From: Bacillus swezeyi
GTDB lineage: Bacteria; Bacillota; Bacilli; Bacillales; Bacillaceae
Assembly: GCF_001969815.1 (NCBI RefSeq)
Contig: NZ_MRBK01000014.1
Span: forward strand, 1 to 64,000
Reading direction: 5' to 3'
Length of the DNA stretch: 64,000 nucleotides
Below, one piece after another: positions 27,704 to 37,334 of the stretch. How positions within the stretch are numbered: the stretch's first letter is position 1; every line of letters begins with the position of its first letter. The notes under the pieces were generated by a model. It had not been told where the DNA came from. It was given only the letters and a program-made list of their open reading frames with translations, and ran no database searches. A program made the translations under genes and the position numbers.

Positions 27704-29020
27704 TTACAAACCTATCGTCGTCTTATTTTGTTCAGATGTATTGAGTTCCTGTTCTTTTTTCATATTCATGCGGTCGATGAATTTCAAAAACGGGAACCAT
27801 ATCGTAAAGACAACGGCTAAATTGAAAATCTGCAAGATTCCGCCGGCAAGCGAATTGGTGGCCATCATGCCGCTGATAAAAATCGGCACTGTCCATGGAA
27901 TCGTGACACCGGTAGGCGGCGGGACGAGGCCGGAGGCCATGGCAAAATACGTGATCAGTGTGACGATCATCGGCGAGATGACCCACGGAATGAAAATCAG
28001 CGGATTCATAACGATCGGCAGCCCGAAGATAATCGGTTCGTTTACATTGAAAATGCCCGGAGCCGCACCAAGTTTCGCCACCTGCTTCATCTGCTTGCTT
28101 CTCATAAACAATAGGATCGCAACGATGACGGCCAGCGTCATCCCGGTGCCGCCCATTCCGACGGTGTAAACCTCCATAAACTGTTTATTGATGATGTGCG
28201 GCACTTCACCTGTTGCTGTATAGCTGTTCAAATTTTCAATAGACAGCGTATTCCAGATCGGGTCCATGACAGAGTTGATGATAATTTGCCCGTGCAGTCC
28301 GAAAAACCATAGCAGCTGTGTAAAGAATATCGCGACCAAAGTCGGAATAATACCGCTTCCAAGACCGACAAGCGGAGCCTGCACGAGGGTGTAGATCAAG
28401 TCATGCATATTTGTACTGAATACCTGGGTGATCAAGATGTTGATCATCAAGTAGACTGAGAGCGTCATCACCGCCGGAATCAGTGCGGCAAATGATTTTG
28501 AAACCGCAGGTGGAACACCCGCCGGCATTTTAATCGTATAATTTTTCTGGACAAAAAATCTGAATATCTCGGCCGATGTAAAGGCCGTCATCATTCCGAG
28601 AAACATCCCTTTCGCGCCGAGCCGGTCAATGGGAATGACATTTGAAACCACTTCCCCGCCTTCACCGTTTAAAACAAACGGTGTCAAAAGGAGGAATGAT
28701 GCCAGCGCAACGACTCCTCCGAAAACCGCCTCGACTTTATAGTGTTTTGACAAATAATACCCAATCCCGAATACGACGAACACCGACATGATATTGATCG
28801 TGGCATTCGGCGCTATGCTTAAAATGGACTGAAAATTTTCAAGCGCCGATTTGCTCATCATTTTATTGAGAAACGGCAAATTTGTTAATACAACGATAAT
28901 CGATCCAAAAATCGTCAGCGGAAATGCCAGCATAAACGCATCTCTAAGCACGCCTAAATACCGATTGTTATTCAGCTTTCCGGCAATCGGAACCAAAAGA
29001 TTGCTCAGTTTTTCAAACAT
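27704..29020 (-). CDS. PTS lactose/cellobiose-type EIIC (GmuC-like)
   Basis: About 438 residues, multi-pass membrane protein of the Lac/chitobiose family. GxNEPIIFGLPIVMNPLIF is the typical IIC motif. It carries beta-glucosides across the membrane while they are phosphorylated by IIB. The start is ambiguous: the ATG at 29020 is 10 bases from GGGGG, a GTG at 29026 is 4 bases away; I use the ATG. Confidence 0.88.
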   Translation of the reverse strand: MFEKLSNLLVPIAGKLNNNRYLGVLRDAFMLAFPLTIFGSIIVVLTNLPFLNKMMSKSALENFQSILSIAPNATINIMSVFVVFGIGYYLSKHYKVEAVFGGVVALASFLLLTPFVLNGEGGEVVSNVIPIDRLGAKGMFLGMMTAFTSAEIFRFFVQKNYTIKMPAGVPPAVSKSFAALIPAVMTLSVYLMINILITQVFSTNMHDLIYTLVQAPLVGLGSGIIPTLVAIFFTQLLWFFGLHGQIIINSVMDPIWNTLSIENLNSYTATGEVPHIINKQFMEVYTVGMGGTGMTLAVIVAILLFMRSKQMKQVAKLGAAPGIFNVNEPIIFGLPIVMNPLIFIPWVISPMIVTLITYFAMASGLVPPPTGVTIPWTVPIFISGMMATNSLAGGILQIFNLAVVFTIWFPFLKFIDRMNMKKEQELNTSEQNKTTIGL

Positions 29021-29057
29021 CGTCACTTATCCCCCTTCTATTCTGGCAATGCAGCCC

Positions 29058-29390
29058 TCATAGATTTTTCTCTTTGAAAATCCCCAATAATTCACATACG
29101 AGTTCCTTCATCGTAAGCGTTGACATGAGATGGTCTTCCGCATGCATCAGAAGCAAAGAAAAGTCGTTTTTCTCCCCGCCCGCTTCTTTTTGGATCATTT
29201 GAAAATGAATGTCGTGGGATTGCCGCAAGTCTTCTTCAGCCTGAACGAGCAGCTCCTCTGCTTTCTGTACACTGCCGGCCCGGTATTCCCTGAGGGACTG
29301 GATGACTTTGCTGCGGGCATTTCCGCTGTGGAGAATCAGCTGAAAACATACTTGTTCGCCTGTCAATTCACCAAACGCTGTTTTTTCCAT
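29058..29390 (-). CDS. PTS lactose/cellobiose-type EIIA (GmuA-like)
   Basis: About 110 residues. The active-site His sits in LLMHAEDHLMST, as in EIIA-Lac, and FQLILHSGNARSK is the N-terminal family motif. Accepts phosphate from HPr and gives it to IIB. ATG at 29390, nine bases after GGGGGA; a TTG at 29399 has no spacing to that sequence. Confidence 0.88.
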   Translation of the reverse strand: MEKTAFGELTGEQVCFQLILHSGNARSKVIQSLREYRAGSVQKAEELLVQAEEDLRQSHDIHFQMIQKEAGGEKNDFSLLLMHAEDHLMSTLTMKELVCELLGIFKEKNL

Positions 29391-29395
29391 CACAG

Positions 29396-29704
29396 TCAAT
29401 CCCCCATCAGGCTTAATGCCTGCTCATATGCTTTCTTGCCGTCTGCCATTCCATATGCCACCATATCAATCACATCAACCTGAATTCCGTATTCTTGCGC
29501 TTCCTTTTGCATTTCGCTTTTCAAAAAGCTCATTTGCGGCCCTATTAACACCACATGCGCTTCTTCCATTTCTTTTTTGGCCTGATCTTGTCCGACCGCC
29601 CAAATTTTTACCTCATCGCCAATCGATTTGGCGTATTCCTCCATTTTGGTAACAAGGAGGCTTGTCGACATTCCTGAACTGCATGCCAATAAAATTTTCT
29701 TCAT
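29396..29704 (-). CDS. PTS lactose/cellobiose-type EIIB (GmuB-like)
   Basis: About 102 residues with the phosphocysteine in MKKILLACSSGMSTS (Cys8). It receives phosphate from IIA and passes it to the sugar in IIC. First gene of the operon. The ATG at 29704 is used; the longer frame to 29743 would run through the cre site. Confidence 0.88.
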   Translation of the reverse strand: MKKILLACSSGMSTSLLVTKMEEYAKSIGDEVKIWAVGQDQAKKEMEEAHVVLIGPQMSFLKSEMQKEAQEYGIQVDVIDMVAYGMADGKKAYEQALSLMGD

Positions 29705-29728
29705 GATGATGAAATCTCCTTTCTTTTT

Positions 29729-29742
29729 TAAAAGCGCTTTCA
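29729..29742. promoter_or_regulatory. catabolite response element (cre)
   Basis: TAAAAGCGCTTTCA, whose palindromic AAAGCGCTTT core fits the CcpA consensus. It lies 25 bases upstream of the EIIB start, after the predicted -10 box, so CcpA would block transcription when glucose is present. Confidence 0.75.
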
Positions 29743-29751
29743 CTAACTATT

Positions 29752-29795
29752 ATTATATCTTTTTATTTTTAAATGTCTAGACATTTAAAAATAAA
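29752..29795 (-). promoter_or_regulatory. sigma-A promoter with overlapping 34-bp palindromic operator
   Basis: Minus strand: -35 TAGACA (29774-29779), a 16-base spacer and -10 TATAAT (29752-29757). A perfect 34-bp palindrome at 29762-29795, centred on TGTCTAGACA, covers the -35 and spacer. TGTCTAGACA-type cores resemble HutC-family (NagR/DasR-like) operators, so this is the likely binding site of the GmuR-like repressor. Confidence 0.75.
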
Positions 29796-29818
29796 TGTTT
29801 GTATTTATTTCGAACCAT

Positions 29819-29841
29819 AAAAAAACCCCTCTGAGAGGGGC
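29819..29841 (-). terminator. terminator after the alkaline phosphatase locus
   Basis: Minus strand: CCCCTCTCAGAGGGG followed by seven T residues; a very stable short hairpin. Confidence 0.8.
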
Positions 29842-29849
29842 AGATTGTT

Positions 29850-29901
29850 GACAAAATCCTAAAACGGTTTAAAGTTTTAGGATTTTGTCATCCTTTCAGC
29901 G
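29850..29901. repeat. 52-bp palindromic repeat, copy 1
   Basis: A hairpin-forming unit (GACAAAATCCTAAAAC pairs with GTTTTAGGATTTTGTC) plus a short tail. It matches 48 of 52 bases of copy 2 at 32760-32811 in the same orientation. Function unknown. Confidence 0.75.
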
Positions 29902-30040
29902 TGATTGAAAACCCTTGCAGTCTAGGAAGGACGAGCATCGGAGCGGAGCGAATGTTGGAATTCGTGAGCACCGACGCGCAGGCCTGACAACGAATGCGAG
30001 GGTTTGTCGACACGCTGACCCTCGCATTTGAGAGGGGTTT
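29902..30040. repeat. structured intergenic element
   Basis: GC-richer stretch between copy 1 and the phosphatase stop. It includes an 11-bp perfect stem AATGCGAGGGT / ACCCTCGCATT (29993-30003 and 30018-30028) and an irregular middle part. It resembles intergenic repeated elements I have seen in Bacillus genomes, but this is memory; no second full copy exists in the window. Confidence 0.45.
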
Positions 30041-30048
30041 TAAAAGAG

Positions 30049-31713
30049 TTAACGGGCATATTTTTTAAACAAACGGACTGCTTCTTTCGGCACATAAAAT
30101 GTTCCGTCGCTTTCTACAATCACGCTGTCTAATTCATAGTCTTTCCCTTTTATCTTGATGATGTTTTTATTGACCGGCATCTCTGCTTTTATGTTTTTGC
30201 GCGCTGCAACCAGCACTGGATTTGCAGGATCTTTTTTATCGATTGTCACACGGGCCCCGGCTTTTTGAAATGCCTTCTCTGCATCCATAAACAATTCGCT
30301 TGTTAATTTGTCTAGATGAAAGCCCATTGCCTTTGCCATCGTTTTGGCGATGTCGGTATTGTCAAGAAGTCCCTGCGGTTTTTTCGGTCCATAGGAGTAA
30401 AGGAAGACATCTTCCCCTGTATGGCCGCCTGTTGTAAAGCCTAGATTCGCCCGGTTAGCAAGCAGTTTGCTAAATACGGAAGCTGCCGCTTTTTTGTCTT
30501 TCACGTCTTTAAGCTGTTCCTTTTCTGATGCTGTTAAATGGTCAAGACCATAGAGCTGTGCGGATTCTTCTATATTTGATAAATCATCTTTTAATTTGCC
30601 TGTTGCACCTTCCAGCGTCATTTTCGCTTTTTTAAGCGGATCAATATATGCCGATACAGGTGTTTGATCATATCCTTTTGTCGTATTGCTGTTGCCGATC
30701 GATATGCCGCTGTTGCCATGGTCAGCGACGGCAATGACCATTGTGTTTTTGTCTTTTTTGGCATATTCCAATGCCTCTTTCACCGCATCATCAAATGCCA
30801 GGACATCGCTAATGATGCCGATCGGATCATTTTGATGGGCTGCCCAATCCGGTTTGCTTCCTTCCACGAATAAGAAGAAACCGTCTTTATCCTTTGACAG
30901 CGTCTGAATCGATTTTTTCGTCATGTCTGCCAGTGTCGGCTGTTCGGGATTCGTCGTGCCGCGGTCCATATCATAAGCGAGATCGCGCTGAGAGAAAGCC
31001 CCCCAGATTTTTTTCGATTTTGACTGATTCAGATCGCGTTTTGTTTCAACGAAATCATATTTTTTGTCTTTAATCACTTTTACGAGGTCTTCATGATCTT
31101 TGCGGCTTTTTTCATTCGTTCCGGGCAGAAGCGATTCTTTTCCTCCGCCGAGCACAACATCCATGTTTTGATAAACCTGCTGTTCGCCCAGTACTTCAAA
31201 ATTATTTCGATTCATATGATGGCCGGAATAGGCCGCAGGTGTCGCATGCTGAATTTCCGATGTTGCGATAAGCCCGGTCGCTCTGCCTGTCTGCTTCGCT
31301 CCCTCCAACACATTTGCGACAGGACGGAAATGATCTTCCTTGCTGACTGGATCTGCTCCCGGTGAATTGACCACTGATGGAAGTACACCGACATAAGATG
31401 AGTTCGATTTGCGTCCCGTTGCCATTGCCGTTCCGGCTGGCGCTGAATCTGTGATCGCCGATTCAGCCGAAAACGTTCTGACGCCCCCAGTGACGATCTG
31501 ATCCAATGCAAGAGGTTCGCCTTTGTACCAGCGTGCCAAAGTTGTTGCCGTGGAGCTTGTTCCGTCCATCACCATCATGATCACGTTTTTGACTTTTTTA
31601 TCTTCCTTTTTTTTCGCCGTCTCCATCGCTGCGCTGCCTGTTCCCACTGATCCTAATGCCACAGCGCCCGCCAAGGTAAAGCCGATGATCCTGTTGCGAA
31701 TAAAACTCATCAT
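30049..31713 (-). CDS. alkaline phosphatase (secreted)
   Basis: 554 residues. N-terminal signal peptide (IIGFTLAGAVALGSVGTGSA), first metal-binding Asp in VMDGTSS, nucleophile Ser in ITDSAPAGTAMATG, and later metal ligands in HTGED. Metal-dependent phosphomonoesterase that releases phosphate outside the cell. B. licheniformis is known for several such enzymes. The start ATG follows GGAGGGGGTAC. A PhoP-box array upstream indicates induction by phosphate starvation. Confidence 0.9.
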   Translation of the reverse strand: MMSFIRNRIIGFTLAGAVALGSVGTGSAAMETAKKKEDKKVKNVIMMVMDGTSSTATTLARWYKGEPLALDQIVTGGVRTFSAESAITDSAPAGTAMATGRKSNSSYVGVLPSVVNSPGADPVSKEDHFRPVANVLEGAKQTGRATGLIATSEIQHATPAAYSGHHMNRNNFEVLGEQQVYQNMDVVLGGGKESLLPGTNEKSRKDHEDLVKVIKDKKYDFVETKRDLNQSKSKKIWGAFSQRDLAYDMDRGTTNPEQPTLADMTKKSIQTLSKDKDGFFLFVEGSKPDWAAHQNDPIGIISDVLAFDDAVKEALEYAKKDKNTMVIAVADHGNSGISIGNSNTTKGYDQTPVSAYIDPLKKAKMTLEGATGKLKDDLSNIEESAQLYGLDHLTASEKEQLKDVKDKKAAASVFSKLLANRANLGFTTGGHTGEDVFLYSYGPKKPQGLLDNTDIAKTMAKAMGFHLDKLTSELFMDAEKAFQKAGARVTIDKKDPANPVLVAARKNIKAEMPVNKNIIKIKGKDYELDSVIVESDGTFYVPKEAVRLFKKYAR

Positions 31714-31767
31714 GTACCCCCTCCAAAAACCTGCTTTTTTGTTGACAAGCCTACACTATCACTGTAA

Positions 31768-31806
31768 TGTAAACAGGACTTTTACCGTCTATTAATCTTA
31801 TGTAAA
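31768..31806 (-). promoter_or_regulatory. PhoP-box array of the alkaline phosphatase gene
   Basis: Minus strand: TTTACA, TTAATA, TAAAAG, TTTACA, each separated by exactly 5 bases (11-bp period), at 31801-31806, 31790-31795, 31779-31784 and 31768-31773. The consensus is TT(A/C/T)A(C/T)A with 11-bp spacing, so two of the four match fully and two partly. Confidence 0.75.
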
Positions 31807-31823
31807 TTTTTATGTCCTATGAT

Positions 31824-31849
31824 GAAAAGAAGGCTTCACGCCTTCTTTA
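31824..31849 (-). terminator. terminator after the glucose dehydrogenase gene
   Basis: Minus strand: AAAGAAGGC, GTGAA loop, GCCTTCTTTT. Confidence 0.85.
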
Positions 31850-31852
31850 CCA

Positions 31853-32692
<840 letters not shown>

Positions 32693-32725
32693 TTAAAGCA
32701 TGCATTCGGGAGAGCATCAAAAAAA

Positions 32726-32752
32726 CCGCAGCCTTCTGGCTGCGGTTTTCGA
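32726..32752 (-). terminator. terminator after gndA
   Basis: Minus strand: AACCGCAGCC, AGAA loop, GGCTGCGGTTTTTTT. Confidence 0.92.
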
Positions 32753-32759
32753 GACTGCA

Positions 32760-32811
32760 GACAAAATCCGAAAACGGTTTAATGTTTTAGGATTTTGTCA
32801 TCTTTTCATCG
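32760..32811. repeat. 52-bp palindromic repeat, copy 2
   Basis: Same orientation as copy 1 with 48 of 52 identical bases. It starts directly after the gndA stop codon and precedes the gndA terminator. Confidence 0.75.
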
Positions 32812-32812
32812 T

Positions 32813-34222
32813 TTATTTCATCCACTCAGTGTGGAAAATGCCTTCTTTGTCTGTGCGCTCATACGTATGCGCGCCAAAGTAATCGCGCTGGGCCTGAATT
32901 AAGTTGGCCGGCAGTGTTGCAGTGCGGTAGCTGTCAAAGTAAGCGAGAGCGCTTGAGAAGCAAGGTACAGGAATCCCTTGTTCAACGGCAAGGGAAATCG
33001 TTTTGCGAAGTGCTCCCTGATAGCTTTCAACGATATCTTTGAAATATGGATCAAGCAGCAGGTTATCGAGTTCCGGATCGCGGTCATACGCTTCCTTGAT
33101 TTTTTGCAGGAAGGCCGCGCGAATGATGCATCCTCCGCGGAAAATCATTGCGATATCACCGTATTTCAAATCCCATCCGTATTCTTCTGAAGCGGCTTTC
33201 ATTTGGGCAAAGCCTTGTGCATAAGAACAAATTTTGCTCATGAAGAGGGCTTTTCTGACCGCTTCAATCAATTCTTCTTTGTTCTCCGCAGTTGTTTTGG
33301 CTTCAGGACCTGCCAGAATCTTGCTTGCTTTGACGCGCTCTTCTTTCATGGAAGAGATGAAGCGGGCAAAAACGGATTCAGTAATGATCGGCAGCGGAAC
33401 GCCCAGATCGAGTGCGCTTTGGCTCGTCCATTTTCCTGTTCCTTTTTGGCCGGCTTTGTCTAAAATCACGTCAACAAGCGGCTTGCCCGTTTCGTCGTCT
33501 TTTTTCGTAAAGATGTCTGCTGTGATTTCGATCAGGTAGCTGTCAAGCTCTCCTTTATTCCATTCTGAAAATACCTCGTGAAGCTCATCAGAGGATAAAC
33601 CGACAAGGTGCTTAAGGATAAAGTAAGACTCTGAAATCAGCTGCATGTCGCCGTATTCGATGCCGTTATGGACCATTTTCACATAGTGGCCGGCACCGTC
33701 CGGTCCGATATATGTCGTACAAGGTTCTCCGTCCACTTTTGCGGAAATGGCTTCGAGTATCGGTTTGACAAGCTCATGAGCTTCCTTCTGTCCGCCGGGC
33801 ATGATAGACGGGCCTTTGAGCGCGCCTTCCTCACCGCCGGAAACACCTGTTCCGATGAAATGAATGCCGCTTTCGGCAAGCTCTTTATTTCTTCTTTGTG
33901 TATCTTTATAATATGTATTTCCGCCGTCAATCAAAATATCGCCTTTCTCAAGATGAGGCAGAAGCGATTGAATCGTGGCATCAGTCGGTGTTCCGGCTTT
34001 GACCATCAGCAAAATCTTGCGCGGCTTTTCAAGAGATTCAACGAACTCTTCAATGCTGTATGTGCCGACAACTTGTTTCCCTTTCGCTTCTTCGAGAAAT
34101 TCTTCTGTTTTCGCGCTTGATCTGTTGTATACAGAAACCGAAAACCCGCGGCTTTCAATATTTAAAGCCAAGTTTTTTCCCATAACTGCTAAACCAACTA
34201 CACCAATTTGTTGTTTTGCCAT
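32813..34222 (-). CDS. gndA: 6-phosphogluconate dehydrogenase, decarboxylating
   Basis: Oxidises 6-phosphogluconate to ribulose-5-phosphate and CO2 with [14 protein letters not shown] dinucleotide motif, [19 protein letters not shown] substrate segment and [10 protein letters not shown] catalytic region. About 469 residues, the usual length. The ATG at 34222 is eight bases after AAGGGA; an in-frame ATG further up (34255) lacks support. Right-hand border of the accessory block between zwf and gndA. Confidence 0.95.
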   Translation of the reverse strand: MAKQQIGVVGLAVMGKNLALNIESRGFSVSVYNRSSAKTEEFLEEAKGKQVVGTYSIEEFVESLEKPRKILLMVKAGTPTDATIQSLLPHLEKGDILIDGGNTYYKDTQRRNKELAESGIHFIGTGVSGGEEGALKGPSIMPGGQKEAHELVKPILEAISAKVDGEPCTTYIGPDGAGHYVKMVHNGIEYGDMQLISESYFILKHLVGLSSDELHEVFSEWNKGELDSYLIEITADIFTKKDDETGKPLVDVILDKAGQKGTGKWTSQSALDLGVPLPIITESVFARFISSMKEERVKASKILAGPEAKTTAENKEELIEAVRKALFMSKICSYAQGFAQMKAASEEYGWDLKYGDIAMIFRGGCIIRAAFLQKIKEAYDRDPELDNLLLDPYFKDIVESYQGALRKTISLAVEQGIPVPCFSSALAYFDSYRTATLPANLIQAQRDYFGAHTYERTDKEGIFHTEWMK

Positions 34223-34308
34223 GTCTAACGTCCCTTCTAAAGCGTTTAGCATCATAATTTAATTTTGATTTAAATTGAAATTACCACACTTTGACCTACC
34301 TTTTCAAG

Positions 34309-35565
34309 CTATTGATCTTTTCTCCCGTCCTGGAAAAAATCTTTGTTAAAGCTTGTTCCGCTCGTATTGCTCTCTTTTTTAACGATTTTGATCCCTTTTT
34401 GGATGAGGTCTGTTCCGTATTTTTCATTCAGTTTCTCCATCAGCTTCTGGATCGGTTCCTCTTTGGCATCCTCCTGAAATGAAAACAAATCAAGCTGTTT
34501 GACAGCTTCTTTCCGTTTGACAAGATCTGTTCCCGTTACCCCTAAAAGCCTGACGGCGTTTCCGCGCCAATGCCGTTTAAAAAGCGCTTTCGCTTCATTC
34601 GCAATCTCGTCTGCGGCATCGGACGGATTTAGAAGCGTCTTGCTTCTCGTTATGTTCGTCCAGTCTGCATAGCGGATCATGATAAAGATTTTTGAAGCCA
34701 TGACTTCTTTGCGTTTCAGCCTGTTGCTGACTGAAACGGACAGTTTGTCGATAAGGCCGGTGAGCTCTCTTTCATCTGTGCTGTCATACGGAAGAGTCGA
34801 GGAATTGCCGACGCTTTTAAATTCATAAATCCTGTCGGGATCGACCTCGCCCAAGTCGATGCCGTTTGCCCGCCTTTTCAGCCTCGGGCCGTTGATGCCA
34901 AGAAGCTGCTTTAAAGCGTGCTCATCAGCGGCAGCCAAATCCCCGATTTTTTCAATTTGCAGCGTTTTAAGCTTTTCAGCGGTTTTTTGGCCGACTCCGT
35001 ACATCTCGCTGATATCGAGGGGCCATAGCAATTGAGGCACTTCCCGCTTTCTTAGAATCGTAATCCCGAGCGGTTTTTTCATATCCGAAGCCATTTTCGC
35101 CAAAAATTTATTCGGCGCAATTCCGATGCTTGAGGGCAGCAGGAGTTCTTTTTGAAGGCGCTTTTGGATTTTCACGGCTGTTTCATATGCTTGATCTCGA
35201 TAAGGCGTCTGTGTCAAGTCCATATATCCTTCATCAATCGAAACGGGCTCCACTAAGTCCGTGTACTCCCTGAGCACTTGAAACATTTCTTTTGAAGAGC
35301 TTCTGTAGCGGTCAAAATTCGGCGCCTTTACAATCAGTTCGGGGCAGATGCGCTTCGCCTCCCAAAGCGGCATCGGCGGCTTGACTCCGCGGGCTCTCGC
35401 CTCATAGCTGCATGTCACGACAATCCCTTTGCGCTCCTTCGCATTTCCCGCGATGGCAAGCGGCCTGCCGCTCAGCGAAGGGTCATACGCCATTTCAACA
35501 GATGCGTAAAAACTGTTCATATCGATATGAAAGATGACTCTTCCCTTTTGTTTTCCTGCAGTCAA
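34309..35565 (-). CDS. polY1: Y-family DNA polymerase (PolY1/YqjH)
   Basis: 418-residue DinB-type translesion polymerase. FHIDMNSFYASVE and SIDEGYMDLT carry the catalytic Asp/Glu residues, and the helix-hairpin-helix region has GVGQKTAEKL. A TTG start at 35565 follows GGAGG. It is downstream of gndA's promoter region and shares orientation. It copies damaged DNA with low fidelity. Confidence 0.9.
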   Translation of the reverse strand: MTAGKQKGRVIFHIDMNSFYASVEMAYDPSLSGRPLAIAGNAKERKGIVVTCSYEARARGVKPPMPLWEAKRICPELIVKAPNFDRYRSSSKEMFQVLREYTDLVEPVSIDEGYMDLTQTPYRDQAYETAVKIQKRLQKELLLPSSIGIAPNKFLAKMASDMKKPLGITILRKREVPQLLWPLDISEMYGVGQKTAEKLKTLQIEKIGDLAAADEHALKQLLGINGPRLKRRANGIDLGEVDPDRIYEFKSVGNSSTLPYDSTDERELTGLIDKLSVSVSNRLKRKEVMASKIFIMIRYADWTNITRSKTLLNPSDAADEIANEAKALFKRHWRGNAVRLLGVTGTDLVKRKEAVKQLDLFSFQEDAKEEPIQKLMEKLNEKYGTDLIQKGIKIVKKESNTSGTSFNKDFFQDGRKDQ

Positions 35566-35640
35566 AGCGGCTCCCTCCTGATGCTTTCATTAGACATACA
35601 AACGTTCATATAGTAAGATGTTATTGAAACGGAAGTGATA

Positions 35641-35931
35641 ATGATGATTCTCGAATCTTTTAATGATGCTTTTTTTCTGTTTGAGTTTTTCACAATCATT
35701 CTTCCCGCACTGACCGCCATTGGCATCGCCCTTATCTTAAGGGATTGCAATACGGGTGAAGATTGGAAAACAAAACGGTTTGAAGAATATAAAGCGATTC
35801 ATTTTATCTACAAAATTGATTTTCTCGTTATCCTATATCATCGCATTACGGTATGGATAAGTAAAGTTATACGCATGAAGGCTTCATCGAATGATGATGA
35901 AGACCATCGTTCCCTTCTTCTTTCATTTTAA
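35641..35931 (+). CDS. small membrane protein, unknown
   Basis: About 96 residues starting MMILESFNDAFFLFEFFT, with a membrane segment (EFFTIILPALTAIGIALIL) and a charged C-terminus. GGAAGTG lies just upstream. A small gene in this place exists in B. subtilis (possibly yqzJ) but I cannot confirm homology. Followed after about 50 bases by yqjG. Confidence 0.5.
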   Translation: MMILESFNDAFFLFEFFTIILPALTAIGIALILRDCNTGEDWKTKRFEEYKAIHFIYKIDFLVILYHRITVWISKVIRMKASSNDDEDHRSLLLSF

Positions 35932-35983
35932 AACGTGCAAGGGGCCTCGGATGAAGAGCGCCTCATTGAAGAAGGAGGAGAAC

Positions 35984-36814
35984 GTGTTGAACACGAAATT
36001 AAAGCGAATATTTACGACTGTAATGTTTTTGTTGATGACCATGATGATTGGGGAGCATGCTTCTGCTGCCACCGGAAATGCTTCGGCAGAGAGCGGCAAC
36101 ATATTCCAACAGTATGTGGTGGTTCCATTTTCTGAGCTGATCAAGGGAATCGCGGGTTTTTTCCACGGAAGCTACGGACTGTCCATTATTGTTGTGACGA
36201 TCATCGTTCGTTTTCTTGTCATGCCTCTGTTTGCCAACCAGTTTAAAAAACAGCGGGCGATGCAGGAAAAAATGGCATTGGTCAAGCCTGAAATGGACGC
36301 TATTCAAAGCAAATTAAAAAAGACGAAAGATCCTGTGAAACAAAAGGAAATCCAGCAGGAAATGATGCAGCTATACCAAAAACACAACATCAATCCGCTG
36401 GCAATCGGCTGTCTTCCGATGCTGATTCAATTTCCGATTTTGATCGGTCTTTATTACGCCATTCGGTCAACGCCTGAAATTGCTTCCCATTCTTTCCTTT
36501 GGTTTAATTTGGGGCATTCGGATATGATCATGTCTTTATGCGCAGGCTTGATGTATTTCATCCAGTTTTATGTGTCGCAAAAGCTGAACGCGCAGTCATC
36601 TGCCCAATCAAATCCGGCGGCTCAGCAGTCTGCGAAGATTATGGGATTGTTTTTCCCGGTCATGATGACGATCTTTTCTCTCAACGTCCCGGCTGCTCTG
36701 CCGCTTTACTGGATGACAAGCGGGCTGCTCCTGACCGTTCAGTCCGTCGTCTTTCATCAAGTGTACCAAAAGAATAAAAAAGCGGTTCAATCTGCTGAAC
36801 CGGCATCAAAATAA
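35984..36814 (+). CDS. yqjG: membrane protein insertase YidC2/OxaA (YqjG)
   Basis: About 276 residues. A lipoprotein-like or signal N-terminus (TTVMFLLMTMMIGEHASAA), then the 60KD_IMP core LSIIVVTIIVRFLVMPLF and NPLAIGCLPMLIQFPILIGLYYAI, five membrane segments. YqjG (MisCB) is the second B. subtilis YidC paralogue beside SpoIIIJ. A GTG start at 35984 after AAGGAGG gives the conserved LNTK start; the longer upstream frame is rejected because it has no ribosome binding site and overlaps the previous gene. Confidence 0.92.
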   Translation: MLNTKLKRIFTTVMFLLMTMMIGEHASAATGNASAESGNIFQQYVVVPFSELIKGIAGFFHGSYGLSIIVVTIIVRFLVMPLFANQFKKQRAMQEKMALVKPEMDAIQSKLKKTKDPVKQKEIQQEMMQLYQKHNINPLAIGCLPMLIQFPILIGLYYAIRSTPEIASHSFLWFNLGHSDMIMSLCAGLMYFIQFYVSQKLNAQSSAQSNPAAQQSAKIMGLFFPVMMTIFSLNVPAALPLYWMTSGLLLTVQSVVFHQVYQKNKKAVQSAEPASK

Positions 36815-36852
36815 AAAGGTTGCGCCTTTAACAAGGCGCAGCCTTTTTTTAC
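36815..36852. terminator. bidirectional terminator yqjG / CheW-like
   Basis: AAAAGGTTGCGCC, TTTAACAA loop, GGCGCAGCCTTTT, flanked by A and T runs. Confidence 0.9.
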
Positions 36853-36854
36853 TT

Positions 36855-37319
36855 TTATCCGGCCGCCGTTTCTTCAGCTTCAAACTGATCGGAAATATGC
36901 TCAAAACCTTCGATTTTTTGCACGATGACATCCGGGTTTAATTGAATGATCAGCTGCCCGTTTCGTTCAAGAACACCGCTGAATTCATCAGCCTGCAGAT
37001 GAAAAGGTTTGATGTCGTCCTCATTGATCTCGATCATCTCTTTTGCTTCTGTTACCAGCAAGCCGGCCGGTCCTGTGTTTGATGAAAAAATCAGCAGCTT
37101 GCTTTTCTCGTTAATCGAAAGCGGTTGATGATGCAAAATGACGCCAGCGTCAATCACCGGGATCATTTCACCTCTAATATTGGTGATTCCGCGGACTTCT
37201 TTCGGAAGCCCGCTGATCTCTTTTAGATTTCCCATCCGTTCAATCGCTTGAATATAACGGATGCCCACCCCGAATTCTTCCTGATTCACTTGAAAAAGAA
37301 TGGCATGTTGATTTTCCAT
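36855..37319 (-). CDS. CheW-like chemotaxis coupling protein
   Basis: 154 residues of a single CheW domain: ILFQVNQEEFGVGIRYIQAI, then GLPKEVRGITNIRGEMIPVIDA, the typical core. CheW proteins couple receptors to CheA. No CheA, receptor or flagellar gene is near, so it is an orphan outside the fla/che operon. It runs upstream of nothing else in the same direction but yqjE, 15 bases away (yqjE ends further right), so it is likely the last gene of the yqjD-yqjE unit. A DUF2071 gene (yqjF) is what I recall at this place in B. subtilis. Confidence 0.85.
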   Translation of the reverse strand: MENQHAILFQVNQEEFGVGIRYIQAIERMGNLKEISGLPKEVRGITNIRGEMIPVIDAGVILHHQPLSINEKSKLLIFSSNTGPAGLLVTEAKEMIEINEDDIKPFHLQADEFSGVLERNGQLIIQLNPDVIVQKIEGFEHISDQFEAEETAAG

Positions 37320-37334
37320 GTAAAACCCCTGCCT

